Shown: in pieces, positions 28,156 to 37,954 of the stretch
How positions within the stretch are numbered: the first letter of the stretch is position 1
How the letters are laid out: each line of letters opens with the position of its first letter
Position numbers and translations under genes: made by a program
From: Candidatus Kapaibacterium sp.
GTDB lineage: Bacteria > Bacteroidota > Ignavibacteria > Kapaibacteriales > UBA7675
Reading direction: 5' to 3'
DNA: 64,000 nucleotides
Assembly (NCBI GenBank): GCA_028284775.1
Contig: JANQRB010000052.1
Span: 1 to 64,000 of the forward strand
The notes under the pieces: generated by a model
Database searches by the model: none
Seen by the model: only the letters and a program-made list of their open reading frames with translations
Told to the model about the DNA's origin: nothing

Positions 28156-28244
28156 AGGCAGGCGTGGGACTCGAACCCACAACACAGAGTTAAGCTGTGC
28201 TACTTATTTTCAAAACAAGCTCCTCATCCGGCCGCTTGCCTGCC
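28156..28244 (-). tRNA. tRNA-Ser (UGA), copy 2, D arm unusual
   Basis: A near-duplicate of the element at 27958-28046, 89 bases long. It has a perfect acceptor GGCAGGC/GCCTGCC, anticodon stem CTTGT/ATAAG with loop TTTGAAA (UGA), variable arm ACAG.. pairing with CTGTGT, and T arm GTGGG/CCCAC. As in copy 1 the D region (AAGCGGCCGGATGAGGAG) lacks a normal stem and position 8 is A. The discriminator is T rather than the G expected for tRNA-Ser, so this copy may be a decaying duplicate. Confidence 0.6.
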
Positions 28245-28668
28245 ATGAACTGATACTTTGTCACCAGCTTCCTCACCGAAGGATCTTAAAGAGTCATTCG
28301 TCTTAGCAAGACCGGCATGCGGGAGCTGATATTATCTCGATCAACATACAGTGTACACACAAGCCAAGCGGCGAGCAGGATCTGTTTAATAATTCACGAC
28401 ACAAGAGTGCCGCTCAGCACCGCCATCAGCAGCCTAAAAGAGTAGGTAATTAGCTTAAGAAGTATTTAAAACGAAAAAGCCCCGCAGTTGCGGGGCCCTT
28501 TGTGCAATATTATCGCTGTTAATTCTTAGTTACAGCAATCGCCCCGCGAACGATTGTACGCGCTCGAATAAATTGACGATATGCTGCAACTGATTTTCAT
28601 AACGCGCCAAATATATAAATGCCATACTTGTTAAGCAAGCATTTTTTAACTTTTTTCCACTGGCCGCC
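28245..28668. other. Intergenic region with terminator upstream of the tRNA cluster
   Basis: This stretch of 424 bases lies between the DUF255 gene and the tRNA cluster, all on the minus strand. It holds the terminator at 28479-28496 and, below it, should hold the tRNA promoter, which I could not define. No coding frame is supported. Confidence 0.5.
28479..28496 (-). terminator. Rho-independent terminator
   Basis: A perfect 7-base stem GCCCCGC/GCGGGGC with a 4-base loop is followed on the minus strand by TTTTTCGTTTT. It should end transcription of the DUF255 gene (28669 onward) before the tRNA cluster. On the plus strand the tail is CCTTT, so it may also act weakly in that direction. Confidence 0.8.
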
Positions 28669-30894
28669 TCAATCGATTAGGCGCAAGGCTTCGGCCGCGG
28701 TCGAAACCGGCATTTTGCAGGCCTTGTTCCGGCAGACATATATTGTTGTCCGGCCTTTAATCAGTTTGTTCTGCAACAGGGGCAACCCACCTTCGTCGGC
28801 ACCGCCCATAAACATCAATTGGGGGAGAAAGTGTCGGTCGAACTCCTGACGGCGCTGTAGGAATTCATCGCCTACAATTGCCACTTCATACGGCGGACGC
28901 ACAAACTGCATCAGTAGCGTGCACCAATTGGCGTAATACACGGTACCCCGCTGCAAATTGCCTTTGACATTATTCAGCATCTGTCGCGCAGTTTCCAGGT
29001 ATTTTTGTTCGTAAAAATATTCACCCAGGCTAAACAGATTTAAGGCCATCTGAGAATTCGACGCCGGAATGACGTTATCCGTCACTTCCATTTTGCGGGC
29101 AATCAGGACGGGATCCAGATCGGAGGTATACCAAAACATTGCACTGGTCGTGTCGCTGAAATGCCCGATAACATAATCGGTCATTGTACGCGCCTGTGCC
29201 AGCCATTCTTCTTCAAAGGTCGCTTGATAGAGCGCAATAAATGCATCGATTGTAAAGGCATAGTCATCCAGGAAAGCGTTAATATTCGCCTTCCCTTCTT
29301 TGTAATTGCGGTAGAGTCGGCCATTATCCTGCAGCATGTTCTTCCGCAAAAAATGAGCGTTGCGTATGGCACGATGCAGAAACTTTTCTTCGCCGAATAC
29401 GCGGTAAGCATCGACAAACCCTCTGAGCATCAGAGCGTTCCAGGCTGTAAGGATTTTGTCATCCAGTGGAGGTCTGACGCGTTTTGCGCGATGTTTGAAG
29501 AGAGTTTGCCGGGCTTTCTGCAGTCGCCCGGTTAAAACATCCAGCGGGAGCTTGTGTTTACGCGCAAAGGCCGAGTCACTACTACTTCGATAGAGTGTAT
29601 TCCGTCCGTGTTCCCAGTTGCCGGCATCCGTGACATTGTAGTAGTCGGAAATCAGCGCCGCATCTCCGGCCAGTATTGTGTCAATAGCCGACTTGGTCCA
29701 GACGTAGAATCGACCTTCTTCACCCTCGCTGTCGGCGTCGAGTGAGGAATAGAAGCCGCCATCGGGAGACGTCAGCTCACGATCGATAAATTCGAGGGTT
29801 TCATATACGACACTTCGGTACAGCGGCCGGCGCTGCACCTGGAAGGCCAGCGCATAGAGACTGACAAGCTGAGCATTGTAGTAAAGCATTTTCTCGAAGT
29901 GCGGCACACGCCAGAACTGATCAACGGAATAGCGCGCAAAACCGCCGCCTACCTGATCGTAGATTCCGCCGAATGCCATTTGCTCAAGCGTTCGGTTCAC
30001 GGCGCGGAGGGCATCAGGCTCCTGCGAAAGATGGTGATAGCGGAGGAGAAAATCGTAGCCGACGGGCAGGGGAAATTTGGGTGCGCCTTTTTGGCCGCCA
30101 AGCTCAAAGTCGATGTCATTGCGCCAGGTGGTGAAGACAGCGTCGAGATCGCTGCGTTTGAAATTTGGCGGATTCCTGTTCAGCGTCACCAGTTCCGAAT
30201 TGCGGATGCCAAGCGTTAACTGCTGTGCCGCCTGTTCAGCGCGCTGCGGCGACTCCCGATAGTAACTCAGAATGTTGAGCAACACTTCTTGCCATTGATC
30301 TTTTGGATAATAGGTGCCGGCATAGATCGGCCGTCCGTCGGGCAGCGCAATCGCATTCAGGGGCCAGCCGCCTCGTCCGGAGATGAGCTGAGCGGCATTC
30401 ATGTATACCCGGTCCACATCCGGGCGCTCCTCCCGATCGACCTTGATCGACACAAAGTTGTCGTTCATTATGCGCGCGACGGCACTGTCTTCAAAAGACT
30501 CGTGCTCCATTACGTGGCACCAATGACAGGCCGCATAAGCGATCGAGATAATGATCAGCTTGTTTTCACGGCGCGCTCTGGCCAAAGCCTCTTCGCCCCG
30601 GGGATACCAGTTCACCGGGTTGCGGGCATGCATCAGCAGGTAAGGGCTGCTCTCATTAACAAGGTGATTGGCCGGGCCTTGGGGAGTGGTGGGATGATGC
30701 TCGTTGCTATCGGGGCGTTCGGCCGACTGCGACTCCGGAAGACTGCATGCAGTTATCAGGGCGCAGCATACCGCCAGGAGCGGTGAAAAGAACCTTTGAC
30801 AAAAAATCGTTGAGTGACCTGCCCGATCCTCTCTAAGTCCTGCTTTCCTGAATATACCGAAATACAGACTGCTGACTGATCGGCGGCATCTCAA
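28669..30894 (-). CDS. DUF255 thioredoxin-domain protein (YyaL/SSP411 family)
   Basis: This frame of 741 residues opens at a TTG at 30894. The true start is uncertain because a lipoprotein-like signal ([12 protein letters not shown]) lies 30-50 residues in. The family start [25 protein letters not shown] is followed by a thioredoxin-like domain with CHWCHVM (Cys123 and Cys126) and by a long alpha/alpha-barrel region as in glycosidase-like or cellobiose-epimerase-like folds ([25 protein letters not shown]). The function of this widespread family is unknown. The lipobox suggests an envelope location here, whereas most homologs are cytoplasmic. A terminator follows at 28479-28496. Confidence 0.88.
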   Translation of the reverse strand: MRCRRSVSSLYFGIFRKAGLREDRAGHSTIFCQRFFSPLLAVCCALITACSLPESQSAERPDSNEHHPTTPQGPANHLVNESSPYLLMHARNPVNWYPRGEEALARARRENKLIIISIAYAACHWCHVMEHESFEDSAVARIMNDNFVSIKVDREERPDVDRVYMNAAQLISGRGGWPLNAIALPDGRPIYAGTYYPKDQWQEVLLNILSYYRESPQRAEQAAQQLTLGIRNSELVTLNRNPPNFKRSDLDAVFTTWRNDIDFELGGQKGAPKFPLPVGYDFLLRYHHLSQEPDALRAVNRTLEQMAFGGIYDQVGGGFARYSVDQFWRVPHFEKMLYYNAQLVSLYALAFQVQRRPLYRSVVYETLEFIDRELTSPDGGFYSSLDADSEGEEGRFYVWTKSAIDTILAGDAALISDYYNVTDAGNWEHGRNTLYRSSSDSAFARKHKLPLDVLTGRLQKARQTLFKHRAKRVRPPLDDKILTAWNALMLRGFVDAYRVFGEEKFLHRAIRNAHFLRKNMLQDNGRLYRNYKEGKANINAFLDDYAFTIDAFIALYQATFEEEWLAQARTMTDYVIGHFSDTTSAMFWYTSDLDPVLIARKMEVTDNVIPASNSQMALNLFSLGEYFYEQKYLETARQMLNNVKGNLQRGTVYYANWCTLLMQFVRPPYEVAIVGDEFLQRRQEFDRHFLPQLMFMGGADEGGLPLLQNKLIKGRTTIYVCRNKACKMPVSTAAEALRLID

Positions 30895-30897
30895 AGG

Positions 30898-30929
30898 ATC
30901 CTGCCCGGGGCAAGACCACCGGGCAGGAT
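30898..30929 (-). terminator. Hairpin after the lipoprotein gene
   Basis: A perfect 11-base inverted repeat (ATCCTGCCCGG and CCGGGCAGGAT) with a 10-base loop lies 17 bases after the stop of the minus-strand gene at 30946. There is only a short CCTTT after it, so termination may be weak. Confidence 0.55.
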
Positions 30930-30945
30930 AAGCAAAGGCCGGATT

Positions 30946-31485
30946 CTAGTTGGCAAACTTTACTTTATACTCTCCGTCGGTGAACTGAAGAGTCTGACCG
31001 CCGGGCACACTTATCCGGCCCGAAAAGCGACCTTCCAGTTCAGATCCCTGTTCAAAGCTAAACTGCACACCGATAAAAAAAGATATTTCTTCGGTTGACT
31101 GCACAGTGCTGAACTGCTGGGAATCGCTATCGGTATAAATCATGCGGTTAGACTGACTACTGCTTCGAAGGAAATAGTTGCCGGGAGTCCAACCAACGCT
31201 GGGCTTGCTGATCGTTACATCGATTGCAGGCTGCCCCGCCTCAGCCGACCCGCTAATAGTGAAAGAATGGGGATCGGATGTCTCGTCGCGCGTCGCTGTT
31301 GCGTTAGTGAACTCAAAGGACTCGCCATCAAGTGTGAATCGCATAAAGTATTCACTCGTTTCATTCGGGTCCGTAGGTGATTCACCGTCATCACCGTCGT
31401 CGTCGGAACAGGCGACCATCATCAAAAGACAAGTTATCATCAGTAAACACAATGCAGCAGACCGCTGCAAGGCAAAGCAATACAT
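30946..31485 (-). CDS. Hypothetical lipoprotein with acidic N-terminal linker
   Basis: This 179-residue protein has a lipoprotein signal (LLMITCLLMMVAC) followed by an acidic linker (SDDDGDDGESPTDPNE). The mature part is a beta-rich domain of about 130 residues (YFMRFTLDGESFEF, HSFTISGSAEAGQPAIDVTI, LEGRFSGRISVPGGQTLQFTDGEY) typical of small Bacteroidota lipoproteins of the DUF6252 kind. The lipoprotein at 50438-50905 is built the same way. It is probably outer-membrane bound; no activity is predicted. Confidence 0.78.
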   Translation of the reverse strand: MYCFALQRSAALCLLMITCLLMMVACSDDDGDDGESPTDPNETSEYFMRFTLDGESFEFTNATATRDETSDPHSFTISGSAEAGQPAIDVTISKPSVGWTPGNYFLRSSSQSNRMIYTDSDSQQFSTVQSTEEISFFIGVQFSFEQGSELEGRFSGRISVPGGQTLQFTDGEYKVKFAN

Positions 31486-32789
31486 ACATCACTCCTGAAA
31501 GAAATGAAATGAGGAAATGTCATTAGTGAAAGCATCAGGGCGGCATTGAACACCGCACAAGATGTTTCCCGGAAAGCGCATAGCGCTGAGAATATCAGAC
31601 TGGAAGGCCGCTATAAATGGGAGGCGTTTAGGATGCCGTAAGAATCGTTGAAAAAGCGCCGGTGGGGCCTAATATACAAAATTGACGCCAGTTGAAAAAC
31701 AAGCCGAGCTCTGAAGTGGGCAGTCGTACTTCGCAAGGAACCGGGGTGGATTCGCGCAACGATTGCCACCGAGACAGCCCCTTGTGTGTTACGGGACAGC
31801 GTTCGTGGTGGTCGACACAGGCCATTGAAAGGCCCGGTAGCTCTGCAGTTTGATACGCTGCAGGAATTTGTTTGTGATGGATGAAGATGTTTCGGAAGCA
31901 GTGGAGACGAGTCGTATTTTTTATGACAACAACTATATTGAACTTGCAATGGGCCCCCTTGGGCCCTAGCCCCGCCACCTCCAACCAAAATCCATCACAA
32001 GAAAAGGCCACAGTCACTCCCGCCAAACTTCAATAGCTCTTGGCGCCGACTCGCTGATTTCCTGTCATAGTCCTGTTCCTGTCCGTACGGAGCGGGGCAA
32101 GAACACGAATGTTTTTGCATATTCACACAGTGTTTCCCGCATCTTTCACTCGAAATGAACTTAACGCGCTGTTAAAGATGCGCAACGGTCACTGCGTCGA
32201 AATTAACGCAGCCGTCTAAATGAGTCATGAGCTACCGGCTCGCAATAAGTTCGTCGAACTCCGCCCGGAAAGACGATTGACGATTAGAAAAATGAGTCGC
32301 AGCACAATCGACTGACAAAGCACGAACTTGCCGAGTGGACTTCGCGCTTTTTTGTCTGTGGCATTTATTCAGGACATTCACCCCTCAGCCGAAAGTGATT
32401 ATGGACGCAATGGGAGCCGGGGTACACCAAGTCATTCGAGTTTCATTTGGCGCAGGTTGGCACTACGCTCACATTCTGGCCGGTTGTAAACCCGGTAAAA
32501 CCGAAGTGGAGCAGTGTTAAGTTCTGCTTCGCGCGGCATGGCAGGCGTCCACTTTCAATGGCGCAGAAGCAACGAAACCCGGCGACGATTGCTCGCGCGC
32601 CGGGTTTCCACGATACAGAATGGGGGTTAGCAACTGACTGTAGCGGGAGCATTGCTCCAGATAGATTCGACATCGCCGGCCGCCGATCGAGCTCGCACAA
32701 ATCGGCAAGAAGCATCATTGCGAGAACGCGATCATTCGCTTAGCTGCCGGGCCTAGTAACTTCCACCACGCAGTCTTTCCACCATCCAC
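31486..32789. other. Long intergenic region without a supported gene
   Basis: About 1300 bases between two minus-strand genes. Overlapping minus-strand frames at 31611-32026 have low-quality, Arg/Cys/His-rich products and I do not accept them. A perfect 11-base inverted repeat sits at 32574-32608. The segment near 31943-31985 (CAATGGGCCC followed by a CCGCCACC-rich run) resembles a segment near 42345, so parts of this region may be decayed interspersed repeats. Confidence 0.45.
32574..32608. terminator. Perfect 11-base inverted repeat
   Basis: GAAACCCGGCG and CGCCGGGTTTC are separated by 13 bases. The element lies about 180 bases after the end of the minus-strand BNR protein gene at 32790. 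No T-run follows on either strand. It may be a terminator hairpin or a repeat element. Confidence 0.4.
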
Positions 32790-35700
32790 TCACGGAAGGT
32801 GATAGACAGTGGTATAAGTGGACATTCCTTCGAGCAGCACGCGAACGGTATACATTCCGCCGCCCAGTTTGTTGCCATTGTCATCTCTACCATCCCAGGC
32901 CAGGCTGTACTCGCCGGCCGGTCGATAGCCGCTGAGCAATGTCATCACTTTTGTGCCGCGCAGATCGAAGACGGCAGCCTGCAGCTCGCCAGGCCGGTCG
33001 CTGGCAAAACGAATCGTTGTCTGCTCTCGGAAAGGATTGGGAACAGCTGGCCGAATCCTGAGATCATCAGTCCGAACCGTCGCATCTCTGACATCAACGG
33101 CATCGCTCTGGATATCGAGGTTATCGATGGCCCAGCCCCAGGCGACGACGGCGCCGTCGGCAAACATCCGGAAGCGGATGAAGATGATGTCACCCGGCTG
33201 AAAGGTTTGCAGCAGGTCGATACTACGACGTTTATAGAGTGCCTCGGTGCCGACGGTTGTAGAGTTGCCGCCGGCATCCAGATTGGCCTTTATGGCTGTG
33301 GACCAATCGGCATCCGCTCGTGAGTCATAGCCATTGATGAGCGGTTGCCAGGTGCAGCCGTCGCTGCTGCCTTCCACCAGCACAAAATCAAAAGCACTGA
33401 TGCTGGGCCAGGCAGCCGACCCTTCTTCCACCAATACGACTTCATCGAATTCCAGGAGCGCGTTATTGTCGGCGACAATGATCGGCACCTCCAGCAAATA
33501 GACGGCATTAAACAAATTTGTATATGGATGCGGCGTGTGCAATGCCGGACTGTTAAAGCCGGCCGGCTGTGCCAGTGCAAGGCCGAAACCGCGGAAGTCC
33601 GTCGTGTCGACGGGGTTGTTAAAGTTAGCTGAATATCCGTTGCGAGGTGTTGTCGGGAAAACCGTCAGTGAACGCGAAGCAGCCAGGAAGCTTTCGCCGT
33701 CCTTATAAGCCGTCACGGACACAGTCATTGACTGTTCGAAGCTGACGGGAAACAGCCGCGTGGTCGTCATCGCCGATTCATTGCCTTCGACACGCTCAAA
33801 GAGATTTCCGTTAACCATTATGTTAGTTGAATCATACTGCGAGCGATGGTCGACCCTGATCTGGACGCCGCCCGACGGCAGTTGTTGAATCTTGTGCAGG
33901 CGTGGTGAAAGCGTGACGTCCGGCAAGGTGTAATCCGCCAGCTCCGGCAGCTGCACGCTCCAGATGCCACGCCCCTGCGTTGCCACAACAACCTGATCAT
34001 CCACGATCGACATCTGAAAAATCCCGACGCGCGGCAGACCGTTATCGGAGTATTCCCAGCTTGCGCCGCCGTCATTGGAAACGAAGAGGCCGATTTCCGT
34101 TCCGGCCCACATAATATCCGTGTTATAGGGCATTACCAGCAGACTGTAAAGTGCCACATCGGGGAAACCTCGGTCACTCACGCCACCGCCCGACTCGAAG
34201 CCGGACAGATCTTCCCAGCTGCCACCCAGGTTAGTTGTTCTGAGAATTTTGGACTGTTGCGGAGCTGAGAAGAGCAGATAAGCCGTATTTGCATCGATCG
34301 GGTGTGTGGCGAGACCCGATGCCTCTCGAATGGTACTCGGCAGGCTGCCGGACACCTCACGGAAACTGATACCGCCATCTTCGGATACATGAATGCCGCC
34401 GGGCCTTCCGGCAGGCGGGTCGATATCGAGACGCGAAGTTATCCAAACGATCTGAGGTTTAGCCAGTGACACTTCTACATTGTCAAAAGCCCGATAACCC
34501 AGCCAGTTTCCCTGAATTGCCGTATAGGTCCAGGAGCCGCCAAAGTCATCCGAACGCATTATGCCGGCCGAGCCGACGGTGAAAACCAGGTCAGGGTCGA
34601 TCTTGGCATGGCCGAGCTTGGTGATGAAGGGTCCCTGGCCGGCAGTAGCGCCAAAGCTTGGCTGAAAGGACTGGCCACCGTCCGTGGAACGATGAACAAC
34701 GCCGCCCTGCACTGTACCGAGCACCAGATTGGGATCGCGGGCGTTCCAGAGGGCTTCGAAGCCGTCGCCGCCTATTTTGAACAGCCAGGGTGAATTGGCC
34801 TGCGGATTTTGGTTCGACAGCCAGGAACCGTTATCCTGCGTACCTCCGATATAGACATCTTCACCGGGCTTTTTGTCGACTCCGTAAAACATGGTGCTTT
34901 CCATGCCGGTAATCTGGGTCCAGCTTGCACCGGCATCGGTCGAATAGCCGACGCCGCCGTCATTGGCATTCAGAATGTGATAGCTTTGCGAGGATTCATC
35001 CACCGGAATAAGCGTCAGCCAGTGATGATCGGCGTGGACAACAGGAATGCCGGAAGAGTTAGGAATCCACCAGGCAATGGGCACCGTGCTGCGGCTGTCG
35101 CTTGTCGGATCGATCGTAATGCGATAAATGTTAACACCGCCGACAATCACGTCGTTTTCATCGTAGGGACTGACAGCGATCGTATTGTCGAACCATCCGG
35201 CGGTGTAGGCGCCATTAACGCCACTCTGCCCGCCGGCATTAAACCAGTTGGGATCGCTGCCCGTGTCGTTTACGAGCACCCAGCTCGCGCCTGCGTCCTT
35301 ACTCATGTAAAGGTCGGCGATACCGCGCGGACGTTCTACGGCTGCATACACGCGGTTCGGATCGGTCGGCGCGATAGCCAGCTCGGTCCGGACGCTGATT
35401 CCCGCCAGGCCAAGGCCGCCGGAGGAAGGTATGCCGATGCCGGAAGGCAGGGCAAAGTCACCGGCCGATATGTTCCAGCTTAAACCGGCGTCGGTCGATT
35501 TAAGGACTCCGACTTCGTTAACAGCAGCATAGAGAACATCAAAATTGCCCGGCGTGGCGATTATCTGCTGAATTCGATTGTCGGAATTGCTCGGCAGTTG
35601 AGTTTGAGCATCGAAGACCTGCGTCCAGCTCGCTCCGCCGTCACTGCTGCGAAAAATGCCGGAACGCCGGTTGCCCTGCTGGGGGTTGACATGCGCGAAG

Positions 35701-36509
35701 GAGTTGTTGCTGCAGACCAGGACGATGTTTTCATCTTCCGGATCCACCACCAAACGATTGATGCCGCCCAGCAGCTCGCCATTCGCGGTGGCTGCGAGCT
35801 GCTGCCAACTCTCGCCGCGATCGGTACTTTTCCAGACGCCGCTGCCTTCGAGGTCTACCACACGGCCGTAGCCCATTCCGGTACCAACATAGAGAACATC
35901 GTGATTCGAGGCGGCCATTGCCATTGTCATGGTAGAGAGCGTGAGTAAGTCAGGTGTAAGATTGCGCCAGTTCGCACCGGCATCGGTCGTTTTCCAGACG
36001 CCGCCGCCAACCGAAGCGACAAACCAGGTCCCGTGACTCGGATCATCGGGATCGACAAGCACGACTCTCGCCCGGCCGCTGACATTTCCGGGGCCGCGCT
36101 CAACCCAGGGAAGGGGCTCGCCCTGCACCACATCGCGTCCCTGCCTTTTTTGCAGCGCCCGCTGCTTTTCGAGCACTTTGTAGTTCGGCGGATAGCCGCG
36201 GCCGGCGGCGTCGGTCTTGATCGCGGCCAACGCAGCCATGAACGCTTCGGGATTTTCAGCGCGAGCGGCCTGTCGGGCGGTTTTGTCACGCAATTTTCGC
36301 AGCCTGTCCTGCCAGACGGCGGCGTCGGGGGAATTGGGTTCGGCCTTCCGCAGTTGCTGCTCGAAATATTCTTTGAGCGTTGCGCTTGAAATAATACCGT
36401 CCGGCTCGATCGAAGTAGATTCCGCCTGCCAATAGAAAGTTATGGCAACAGCGATTGCGGCAGCAATCACAAAGATGCCGCCATACGAAAGCGTCGCTTT
36501 AATGTTCAT
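32790..36509 (-). CDS. Large BNR/sortilin-like propeller protein with T9SS-type C terminus
   Basis: This 1239-residue protein starts at the ATG at 36509 (a longer frame reaches 36536), followed by an N-terminal hydrophobic segment. After a helical region (to about 120) come many BNR/Asp-box blades of the SxDGGxSW type, for example KTTDAGANW, KSTDRGESW, RSSDGGASW and YSTDAGASW, forming one or two VPS10-like propellers to about residue 870. A beta-sandwich region follows, and the end (VPNPFREQTTIRFASDRPGE...GRDDNGNKLGGGMYTVRV) is a FlgD-like/T9SS sorting domain. It is probably exported to the cell surface. BNR propellers can bind glycans or peptides, and no catalytic site is evident. Confidence 0.88.
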   Translation of the reverse strand: MNIKATLSYGGIFVIAAAIAVAITFYWQAESTSIEPDGIISSATLKEYFEQQLRKAEPNSPDAAVWQDRLRKLRDKTARQAARAENPEAFMAALAAIKTDAAGRGYPPNYKVLEKQRALQKRQGRDVVQGEPLPWVERGPGNVSGRARVVLVDPDDPSHGTWFVASVGGGVWKTTDAGANWRNLTPDLLTLSTMTMAMAASNHDVLYVGTGMGYGRVVDLEGSGVWKSTDRGESWQQLAATANGELLGGINRLVVDPEDENIVLVCSNNSFAHVNPQQGNRRSGIFRSSDGGASWTQVFDAQTQLPSNSDNRIQQIIATPGNFDVLYAAVNEVGVLKSTDAGLSWNISAGDFALPSGIGIPSSGGLGLAGISVRTELAIAPTDPNRVYAAVERPRGIADLYMSKDAGASWVLVNDTGSDPNWFNAGGQSGVNGAYTAGWFDNTIAVSPYDENDVIVGGVNIYRITIDPTSDSRSTVPIAWWIPNSSGIPVVHADHHWLTLIPVDESSQSYHILNANDGGVGYSTDAGASWTQITGMESTMFYGVDKKPGEDVYIGGTQDNGSWLSNQNPQANSPWLFKIGGDGFEALWNARDPNLVLGTVQGGVVHRSTDGGQSFQPSFGATAGQGPFITKLGHAKIDPDLVFTVGSAGIMRSDDFGGSWTYTAIQGNWLGYRAFDNVEVSLAKPQIVWITSRLDIDPPAGRPGGIHVSEDGGISFREVSGSLPSTIREASGLATHPIDANTAYLLFSAPQQSKILRTTNLGGSWEDLSGFESGGGVSDRGFPDVALYSLLVMPYNTDIMWAGTEIGLFVSNDGGASWEYSDNGLPRVGIFQMSIVDDQVVVATQGRGIWSVQLPELADYTLPDVTLSPRLHKIQQLPSGGVQIRVDHRSQYDSTNIMVNGNLFERVEGNESAMTTTRLFPVSFEQSMTVSVTAYKDGESFLAASRSLTVFPTTPRNGYSANFNNPVDTTDFRGFGLALAQPAGFNSPALHTPHPYTNLFNAVYLLEVPIIVADNNALLEFDEVVLVEEGSAAWPSISAFDFVLVEGSSDGCTWQPLINGYDSRADADWSTAIKANLDAGGNSTTVGTEALYKRRSIDLLQTFQPGDIIFIRFRMFADGAVVAWGWAIDNLDIQSDAVDVRDATVRTDDLRIRPAVPNPFREQTTIRFASDRPGELQAAVFDLRGTKVMTLLSGYRPAGEYSLAWDGRDDNGNKLGGGMYTVRVLLEGMSTYTTVYHLP

Positions 36510-36985
36510 GAAGCCTCTCAAATAAACAATTCGCAAAACCCGGAGCAGAGTTTTAGTGCGAATGAAGCATTGTGGCAGGTGCTATCAGAATATAGCCCGG
36601 ACGCGCGCTTAAAGCCTGGCTTTCCGATTGTTCAGCGCTTGCTCTTTCGTCGTGTAAACTTCCCTGAATGTGTTGTGTGTCAGCGTTATTGAACTCGCAC
36701 GTCTGCCTTCTGCGCCGATGCGGCGCCCTGCAAACAACCTTACGTGATGAAGCCCCGAAGCCGCGGACGCGCCAGCGCCGGGCTTACACGGGTGGTTGAC
36801 AATCGCGACGGAAAAAAGGTTACAGGCGATGCGCGAAAATAGAAAAAGAACAATTCCGACAGGCGAATGTTTAATGCCTGCAGTAACCGTCACAGCAAAA
36901 GTCTGGAAAAATGACAGGAGCAAGACGCAGTCAGAAAAATCTCATACCGCGTCTTGCTCCTGTGCCTGGAGGCCTAATCTGTCGC
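36510..36985. other. Intergenic region with terminator
   Basis: About 475 bases. The right end holds the long hairpin at 36914-36963 that follows the NmrA-like gene. The minus-strand frame at 36609-36923 overlaps this hairpin and has no protein-like features, so I reject it. The promoter of the BNR protein gene should lie just after 36510. Confidence 0.45.
36914..36963 (-). terminator. Long-stem terminator of the NmrA-like gene
   Basis: A perfect 15-base inverted repeat (ACAGGAGCAAGACGC and GCGTCTTGCTCCTGT) with a 20-base loop starts 22 bases after the stop at 36986. On the minus strand it is followed by CATTTTTCC, a short T-run, as expected for a terminator. Confidence 0.65.
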
Positions 36986-37837
36986 TTAACTGAGTTCTCC
37001 GGCATATTCCTGAGCAAATTGTTCCAGGTCCGCGGCGGGACGGCCCAAGATCGCGCTGACATCGTCCGATACCGGCGCGGTGTATCCCTCCCGCATCGCG
37101 ACAAACAATCCAATCATAAACTCAGCCTGTTCACTCGGCCAGCCCTGCTCGCTCAGGGCTTTGCGCATGTCGTCATCAGAAATGTTAGTATAGTTGATCG
37201 ACCGGCCGGCGGCTGCAGCAAGAATAGCCACGGCTTCGGAGTGGCTGAGGGCACGCGGTCCCGTAAGTGTGTATTCCCGGCAGATATGCTGGTCCGTGCT
37301 GAGCGCAGCATTCGCAACAGCAGCAATATCGCGCGTGTCGATAAAACTCACGCCGGCATCTGCGGCGGGAAGGTAGAGATTGCCCTCGCGGATCATGGGC
37401 CACAGAAAGCCCGGATAAAAATTCTGCATGAACCAGTTCGGTCTCAGGATCGTGTAATCGCCAACGCTGCGGATCAGGTGCAGCTCCGTCTTGCGCAATC
37501 CCCGCTCCGGCATGTTTTCGACACCCATCGCCGTCATAAATACAAATCGCTGCACCCCGGCCCCGACGGCGGCATCGATAAAGGGAATACACAGATCTTC
37601 TGCCTGTGAATCTGCGCTGGGGCCGATAAAGAACAGACGATCCACATTAGCCAGGACAGCGTCGAAACCGGCCGGGTCGCTGTAGTCGAAAGCGGCAAAT
37701 TCGATCGAGTCACCTGCACTGTGCTGCAAGTTATTGCGGGTAGCGGCACGCACTTGGTGGCCGCCGCCGGCAAGAAGATGGACTAACACGCTGCCGACTT
37801 TGCCGGTGGCACCGACTACCAAAGTTTTTTGGCTCAT
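36986..37837 (-). CDS. NmrA-like NAD(P)-binding protein
   Basis: This 283-residue protein starts at the ATG at 37837 with the ribosome binding site AAAGGAAA at good spacing. The Rossmann motif VVGATGKVG opens the protein, followed by the atypical short-chain dehydrogenase order: DRLFFIGP, RFVFMTAMGVEN, ILRPNWFMQNF and FIDTRDIAAVANAAL. This layout matches the NmrA/QorB group, which binds NAD(P) and acts as a redox sensor or a quinone or azo reductase. There is no YxxxK catalytic pair. It is a single cytoplasmic gene with its own terminator. Confidence 0.9.
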   Translation of the reverse strand: MSQKTLVVGATGKVGSVLVHLLAGGGHQVRAATRNNLQHSAGDSIEFAAFDYSDPAGFDAVLANVDRLFFIGPSADSQAEDLCIPFIDAAVGAGVQRFVFMTAMGVENMPERGLRKTELHLIRSVGDYTILRPNWFMQNFYPGFLWPMIREGNLYLPAADAGVSFIDTRDIAAVANAALSTDQHICREYTLTGPRALSHSEAVAILAAAAGRSINYTNISDDDMRKALSEQGWPSEQAEFMIGLFVAMREGYTAPVSDDVSAILGRPAADLEQFAQEYAGELS

Positions 37838-37954
37838 ACGATTTCCTTTATTCAAGAATGAATGAAATATAACATTGTCGTCCTGGGTATTAGATCTCAC
37901 CAGAGCGATGATCCCGGCCACAAACAGTCAGACGTTGTACAACAGCCTGGAAAA

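Noticed and set aside
27944..28306. Plus-strand frames with GTRTHNT-type and GLEPTTQ-type products
   Set aside because: These are the typical false proteins read antisense to tRNA genes; the elements on the other strand fold as tRNAs.
27124..28668. Integrated element at the tRNA cluster
   Set aside because: No integrase, transposase or direct-repeat attachment site was found near the tRNA genes.
31611..32026. Two overlapping minus-strand frames of 125 and 132 residues
   Set aside because: Arg/Cys/His-rich products in two frames of the same sequence, no ribosome binding site, no recognisable domain.
36609..36923. 104-residue minus-strand frame
   Set aside because: It runs into the terminator hairpin of the NmrA-like gene and lacks protein-like features.
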